Position numbers and translations under genes: made by a program
Source: a virus
DNA: 21,000 bases
Strand: one strand, 5' to 3'
Virus record (IMG/VR): IMGVR_UViG_3300009451_000007
Location: 1-21,000 of that record
Notes under the pieces: model-generated
Told to the model about the DNA's origin: nothing
Databases searched by the model: none
Seen by the model: only the letters and a program-made list of their open reading frames with translations
Part shown: one piece after another, positions 17,463-21,000 of the stretch
Layout of the letters: every line of letters begins with the position of its first letter
Position numbering within the stretch: position 1 is the stretch's first letter

Positions 17463-17788
17463 AACTCCTCCTTTTTGAAGCCTAATCCATATGTATTATC
17501 ACATTCCATAATACGACTAAACCCATCTCTCATAACCTTACTTTGATGCAAACCGCAACAATAGTCTTGGTTATACCTACTTAGTTTAGTCGCACAATCA
17601 ACATAACAACAAATGCCTGTATTTAGCTTTGACACATCAAAACCAATTTCTGTTAGCTTTTTAATAACTCTAGCTTTTCTTGATTCATTTCTCTTACGAT
17701 TAATCGCAAGGCGAACTTCAGGATCAACCTTCATCAAAGCTTTTTTCTTTTCGTATTTCACTCTTCTTGATTCTGGACTATAAGCCAT
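17459..17788 (-). CDS. Basic zinc-finger-like protein, 109 aa
   Basis: A very basic N-terminal helix (residues 5-45, RRVKYEKKKALMK and NRKRNESRKARVIKK) precedes a Cys/His cluster: CCYVDC (about 60-65) and YCCGLHQSK (about 76-84). This C-x4-C...C-C-x2-H arrangement resembles the short zinc fingers linked to phage HNH or DNA-contact domains, but no HNH catalytic His-Asn-His is seen, so nuclease activity is not claimed. AAAGGGAAAAG is the ribosome site. Likely nucleic-acid-binding. Confidence 0.65.
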   Translation of the reverse strand: MAYSPESRRVKYEKKKALMKVDPEVRLAINRKRNESRKARVIKKLTEIGFDVSKLNTGICCYVDCATKLSRYNQDYCCGLHQSKVMRDGFSRIMECDNTYGLGFKKEEF

Positions 17789-17848
17789 CTTTTCCCTTTT
17801 ATATATGTTAGATATATTGCTAATATATGACAGTAATCCTAATGATAA

Positions 17849-18397
17849 TTATAACTCAATCTTAGGATAGTTTCCAAAGACATGTTCATTGAGTTTTATA
17901 TCTTTCTGAAACCTTGTCAATGTCTGAGCGTAAGGCGTAGCTGATTCTGAACTCATTATTGAATGACCACTAATATCATCTATAATATCTCTTCTGATAT
18001 AAGTGAAAAAGGTTTCCCATTTCTCAGGCTCAATCATATCGTGAATCCTTTGTAGGACTTTTAACATACCCAATGAGTTATCTGTAACCTTCCAGTTTTC
18101 ACAAGATAGTTTTACAGCGTCAATTACATGTGTATTATCAACAGTTTGTGATTCCAATTGATCATCATAAATATCATCATCAATAATATGACCAACGGCA
18201 CATTTAAGTGTATCAATAATATTACCGTCACTATCTCTTACATAACCACGATAAACACAATCTCCACTTGGTTCATATTCGTCAGTTTCATAATTCATAA
18301 AACTCTCAACTGATTTCTCACCCTGATTCAATAGGTTTGTAACAATATAATCCATCACATTCATATCATTGTCTAAATCACTCAATTCAATAGCCAT
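17849..18397 (-). CDS. Hypothetical acidic protein, 182 aa
   Basis: Asp/Glu-rich N-terminal half (ELSDLDNDMNVMDYI, YETDEYEPSGDC), then a more ordered region with AVGHIIDDDIYDDQL and a helical C-terminal half (LGMLKVLQRIHDMIEPEKW). GGAGAC precedes the ATG. Family not recognised. A 60-bp gap separates it from the zinc-finger gene, so a promoter may lie there; TATATAA words are present. Confidence 0.6.
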   Translation of the reverse strand: MAIELSDLDNDMNVMDYIVTNLLNQGEKSVESFMNYETDEYEPSGDCVYRGYVRDSDGNIIDTLKCAVGHIIDDDIYDDQLESQTVDNTHVIDAVKLSCENWKVTDNSLGMLKVLQRIHDMIEPEKWETFFTYIRRDIIDDISGHSIMSSESATPYAQTLTRFQKDIKLNEHVFGNYPKIEL

Positions 18398-18468
18398 TTT
18401 AAAATGTCTCCATTCAGCCCTGTTGGGCTCTATTTTCGTTTTTAAAGGTTAACTTGTACTCTTATCGG
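18398..18468 (-). promoter_or_regulatory. Gap with hairpin in the reverse operon
   Basis: AGCCC (18416-18420) and GGGCT (18425-18429) form a small hairpin just before the GGAGAC ribosome site of the next gene. On the reverse strand it is preceded by an A-rich run and not followed by T, so it is more like a 5'-leader hairpin than a terminator. A promoter may lie around 18440-18465; none is convincing. Confidence 0.35.
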
Positions 18469-18717
18469 TTACGGCATTAAATAGAAATTCGTTACCGTAT
18501 CTCCATCCTCACCCAATGATTTACCAAACATACAACCTGGACCATTACCCTCTTCATCACGAGAAGGGTAAAGTACACTTTGATCTGAAAGCACAAGTGC
18601 AATCGGAGCTTTGTTCATATTCAAAGACCAACCTTCCTTCTGCATTTCAAACTCAGTCATTTCCCTAGCCTTAACAATTGTTAATCCTTCGGGATAGTTG
18701 TCCTCATCAATTGACAT
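18469..18717 (-). CDS. Hypothetical protein, 82 aa
   Basis: A good AAAGGAG site lies 8 nt before the ATG. The sequence contains FEMQKEGWSLNMNKAPIALVLSD, a probable strand pair, then a Gly/Asp-rich loop and a final strand. Unrecognised. Overlaps the gene before it by 11 nt. Confidence 0.6.
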   Translation of the reverse strand: MSIDEDNYPEGLTIVKAREMTEFEMQKEGWSLNMNKAPIALVLSDQSVLYPSRDEEGNGPGCMFGKSLGEDGDTVTNFYLMP

Positions 18718-18937
18718 TATTTTTCTCCTTTTGATCTTCTTGATACATCTTGTGAATAGACTTCCAATATTTCCTTAATTCAGCATCTGTAGCTTCAGAT
18801 GAATCTATGCCATTAGACACAGTGTATTGATAATTCAAAAGAATTATCGCATACTCATCATCACAGCCAAGTGCATCTTTAACCATACCTCTCCAGTATG
18901 GATTAAATTCACTCCATTTAATATTGCTTTCATTCAT
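18707..18937 (-). CDS. Hypothetical protein, 76 aa
   Basis: Starts at the ATG that overlaps the upstream TGA. Aromatic-rich (IKWSEFNPYWRGMVKDALGC) with a helical, charged C-terminus (RKYWKSIHKMYQEDQKEKN). Unrecognised. Confidence 0.6.
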   Translation of the reverse strand: MNESNIKWSEFNPYWRGMVKDALGCDDEYAIILLNYQYTVSNGIDSSEATDAELRKYWKSIHKMYQEDQKEKNNVN

Positions 18938-19560
18938 CACACTACCGCTTCTTTCTTAATGTAATATGGTTCACCATCCATATCAGCTAAACAAATTTCT
19001 TCATTTAGAATTCTTGTTAATACATTTACTGCTGTTAAGTAATCAATAGTTGTAAAGTCAATCATAAGGTCTGGGTTATCCCATTCCATACCATATTCAT
19101 CAGCCTCTTCTAATGATCCATACTCTTCTACTCGCAAATCAGGATAATTATCTGACTCCATATACATCAACCATTTCCAAATAGAAGCACCATCACCATA
19201 ATAAAGATTTCTACCCTCTTCATATGTGAAACCTAAAAATTCATTTGATGTGCTTTCAAAACCTTGAAGCTGAGCTGAATGATCATCAATTGTCAACCAT
19301 TTAGGCGCTTTCCATTCATTTGCTATTGCTGTAGCAAATCCCGCAATGCAACCCATTGATGTACAATTAAAGATATCTGTACCTTCTTCAATACGAAGAA
19401 CTCTACTTATAGGATATTTACTTGCTAATTCACCATCTTCAAATATATATTCTTCATAACTATCATTATTTAGCTTACCAATAAAGGCAGCCATATTGAA
19501 TTTCTTTTGTCCATCAAATTTGATGGCATCAATCACTCTCTGTAGATTTTGCTTATTCAT
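18937..19560 (-). CDS. Phage protein with CIAGFA motif, 207 aa
   Basis: The layout of an N-terminal helix pair (NLQRVIDAIKFDG...FNMAAFIG), then NCTSMGCIAGFATAIANEW, EFLGFTYEEGRNLYYGDG and a C-terminal helix TTIDYLTAVNVLTRIL matches a widespread but uncharacterised phage and bacterial protein family with a conserved Cys-x-Ile-Ala-Gly. Function unknown. I chose ATG 19560 (GGATTGG upstream), which overlaps the previous stop; the longer frame from 19578 is less likely. Confidence 0.7.
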   Translation of the reverse strand: MNKQNLQRVIDAIKFDGQKKFNMAAFIGKLNNDSYEEYIFEDGELASKYPISRVLRIEEGTDIFNCTSMGCIAGFATAIANEWKAPKWLTIDDHSAQLQGFESTSNEFLGFTYEEGRNLYYGDGASIWKWLMYMESDNYPDLRVEEYGSLEEADEYGMEWDNPDLMIDFTTIDYLTAVNVLTRILNEEICLADMDGEPYYIKKEAVV

Positions 19561-19795
19561 TTCCAATCCATCCTTCATTGTTGTCTATGATTTGTACTAT
19601 TTGGTTATATATTAATTCTTGAGGATATACAGTCATATCATCAAACTCTGATACAACAGTTCCCCAAACTTCTTCTTTTATATCTTTGTCATATGCGCTT
19701 TCAAATAATTCCTTAGCCCACCATGCAATACAAATTTCTTCATCTTGGTCTAAATAATCATTTAGCATCTTGATCGCTTCTTTTACTGTTGTCAT
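19553..19795 (-). CDS. Hypothetical protein, 80 aa
   Basis: The ATG at 19795 overlaps the upstream stop (ATGA), so the longer frame from 19849 is not needed. MTTVKEAIKMLNDYLDQDEEICIAWW begins with a helix followed by a hydrophobic strand with Cys-x-Ala-Trp-Trp; the rest is acidic. Resembles small phage proteins of the kind that open with a helix and a WW strand, function unknown. Confidence 0.6.
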   Translation of the reverse strand: MTTVKEAIKMLNDYLDQDEEICIAWWAKELFESAYDKDIKEEVWGTVVSEFDDMTVYPQELIYNQIVQIIDNNEGWIGNE

Positions 19796-20118
19796 GCTAT
19801 AAATTCCAATGCATTCTCTACTCTTAGGAAATCCAATACCTGGAGCCATTTCTCATCATTAAGCGCACCCAAATCATAGAAGTCTTTTTCTAACTTATCA
19901 TTCAACCCAAGCTCAGCCAATTCCTTAATGTAAGAAACAAACTCAGGCTTATTGGTTTCAAAGTGAGAAATCTTACCTGTAACTGGATTTCTTACATAGA
20001 TAAATTTTGCACCCTTACAAGGAATCAAAAGGCTATAGCTTCCGTTAATTGCACCTTGAATCAATTGTTCTTGCTCTGTTCTTTTATCTACTTTTACTGC
20101 TGCTTTTCTAGTTGCCAT
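19792..20118 (-). CDS. Hypothetical protein, 108 aa
   Basis: Basic N-terminus (MATRKAAVKVDKRTE), then a beta-like middle (YSLLIPCKGAKFIYVRNPVTGKISHF) and a helical C-terminal half (KEFVSYIKELAELGLNDKLEKDFYDLG-like pattern). Not recognised. Overlaps both neighbours by a few bases. Confidence 0.6.
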   Translation of the reverse strand: MATRKAAVKVDKRTEQEQLIQGAINGSYSLLIPCKGAKFIYVRNPVTGKISHFETNKPEFVSYIKELAELGLNDKLEKDFYDLGALNDEKWLQVLDFLRVENALEFIA

Positions 20119-20359
20119 TATTAATACTCAATCTTTCCTGTAGTAGTTGTAACATTCTTGTATCTGTTGCCATAATCTTTTCGTTATCCAATTTCACCCA
20201 TTCACCAGTACCCATATTGAAAACTGGGGTTGGATAAAATACTTCAACATTTTCAAGATCTAAATCAAAATTGATTTTGTCATCTTTATCAAGCCATGCT
20301 TTTACAATAAAGTGATGTTCTTTTCTATGGATATCTCCATGTCTAATGTCTCTCGGCAT
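20108..20359 (-). CDS. Hypothetical protein, 83 aa
   Basis: ATG at 20359 has AAAGGAAAG in front; the frame from 20380 overlaps deeper into the neighbour. Opens MPRDIRHGDIHRKEHHF, a His/Arg-rich start, followed by a strand-rich region (FIVKAWLDKDDKINFDLDLENVEVFY). Unrecognised. Confidence 0.6.
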   Translation of the reverse strand: MPRDIRHGDIHRKEHHFIVKAWLDKDDKINFDLDLENVEVFYPTPVFNMGTGEWVKLDNEKIMATDTRMLQLLQERLSINNGN

Positions 20360-20747
20360 AATCTTTCCTTTGCATATCAATAAGGATATTCTTAGCTATT
20401 TCCATAGCTTCATAGATATCGTAAAGAACAATATCTAAGTGTTCCCCATCTTGATCATAAAGATCAAACCAGGGATTCATCTGAACTTTATTCTGATCGT
20501 ACAATTCATTTAAATCATCATCGGTTTTAATATCATTATTGATCAGCTCAATATAATCTGCAATGTGTTCTCCATTGTGATTGATGCGCATTTCACCATC
20601 ACAATAGATACTGATAGATTTACCCTTAAGGTCTGCATTAGTAACAGTAATTGCTATATTAGACCCTAAGCCTTCACAAAAGAATTCTGGATTCTTTTGA
20701 TCTTCAGATATATCAAATCTAGTTTCATACATTGTTATTGCGCTCAT
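20343..20747 (-). CDS. Hypothetical acidic protein, 134 aa
   Basis: GAAAGGAT precedes the ATG. Beta-rich N-terminal half (ITMYETRFDISE, SNIAITVTNADLKGKSISIYCDGEMRI) and an acidic C-terminal half (LYDQDGEHLDIVLYDIYEAM). Unrecognised. Overlaps both neighbours. Confidence 0.6.
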   Translation of the reverse strand: MSAITMYETRFDISEDQKNPEFFCEGLGSNIAITVTNADLKGKSISIYCDGEMRINHNGEHIADYIELINNDIKTDDDLNELYDQNKVQMNPWFDLYDQDGEHLDIVLYDIYEAMEIAKNILIDMQRKDYAERH

Positions 20748-21000
20748 CAGTTATCCTTTCAATAGCTTCATGAAATGCAATCAGTTTTCTTTGAACCGCT
20801 TCTATTTCTTTTTGATTCAAGGTTTCAATTGCCTCATTGAATGATTCAATTAATCTCTCAGCATCTGTCAGATAGATACCATCACCCTGGTATTCAGATA
20901 TATACTCTTCATATTTTGGGTTATAAACTGTTTTATTATCCATGAAATCAGATTCAGCTTCAACATTATGAAACCAAGTATTGTCAGTAGTATCATAACC
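20725..21000 (-). CDS. Hypothetical protein, 5' end beyond the window
   Basis: An ATG at 20943 would give 72 residues, but it has no ribosome site and the frame stays open upstream to the window edge (19 further codons, GYDTTDNTWFHN...). The gene therefore probably starts outside. The visible part is helical and Glu-rich (LTDAERLIESFNEAIETLNQ). Unrecognised. Confidence 0.5.
   Translation of the reverse strand, partial: GYDTTDNTWFHNVEAESDFMDNKTVYNPKYEEYISEYQGDGIYLTDAERLIESFNEAIETLNQKEIEAVQRKLIAFHEAIERITDERNNNV

Overview
The window looks like part of a double-stranded DNA phage of an actinobacterium, probably an aquatic one with an AT-rich genome. This is inference. The phage signs are densely packed, overlapping small genes, a GH25 lysozyme, a lone tRNA-Asn and single-domain accessory enzymes. 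The actinobacterial signs are a [3Fe-4S]-type ferredoxin, a HicA-like protein and a small protein (3590-3865) of a kind I associate with actinophages. No capsid, terminase, polymerase or integrase gene is visible, so lifestyle and taxonomy cannot be settled.

Layout. (1) 1-130: a degenerate 9-bp repeat array. (2) 207-2137: small genes on the + strand, possibly at the end of a structural or lysis module, closed by a strong terminator at 2142-2213. (3) 2277-6610: a tight + operon with a DNA-binding-like protein, a nucleotide-modification-associated protein, a small membrane protein, an HExxH metalloprotein, an FkbM-type methyltransferase, tRNA-Asn(GUU) and two different 2OG-Fe(II) oxygenases. 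(4) 6669-8104: a reverse-strand ferredoxin, the GH25 endolysin, an FmdB-like zinc ribbon with a near-leaderless promoter, and a probable 0.18-kb structured RNA ending in a terminator. (5) 8100-16300: an unusual region of small genes in separate cassettes, with long spacers full of palindromes. (6) 16319-21000: a reverse-strand train of at least 16 very small overlapping genes, mostly of unknown function; the last one runs off the window.

Region 5 is the most unusual part. Its spacers repeat the same architecture: an intrinsic terminator, a TTACACGCCTGTA-like element, an inverted repeat with a 14-15 bp stem and an 8-nt loop, a TARTAYCTTTATG element repeated in phase every 31 bp and followed by TGTAATATTA, then a promoter, a short 5' hairpin and the next gene. 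I count 17 exact TGTAANNTTACA palindromes between 9493 and 15763 and saw none elsewhere in the window. The genes fall into repeated families: PSVxR proteins (8457, 9827), NTYEV proteins (10631, 11693), CKYC proteins (11462, 14089) and RGRKSN proteins (12516, 13324 and, on the reverse strand, 15484). The RGRKSN segment resembles the RGR/AT-hook type of AT-rich-DNA binding motif. My working hypothesis is a cassette-organised early or host-takeover region, controlled or packaged by a phage-encoded DNA-binding family acting on the palindromes. None of this could be tested by database search here.
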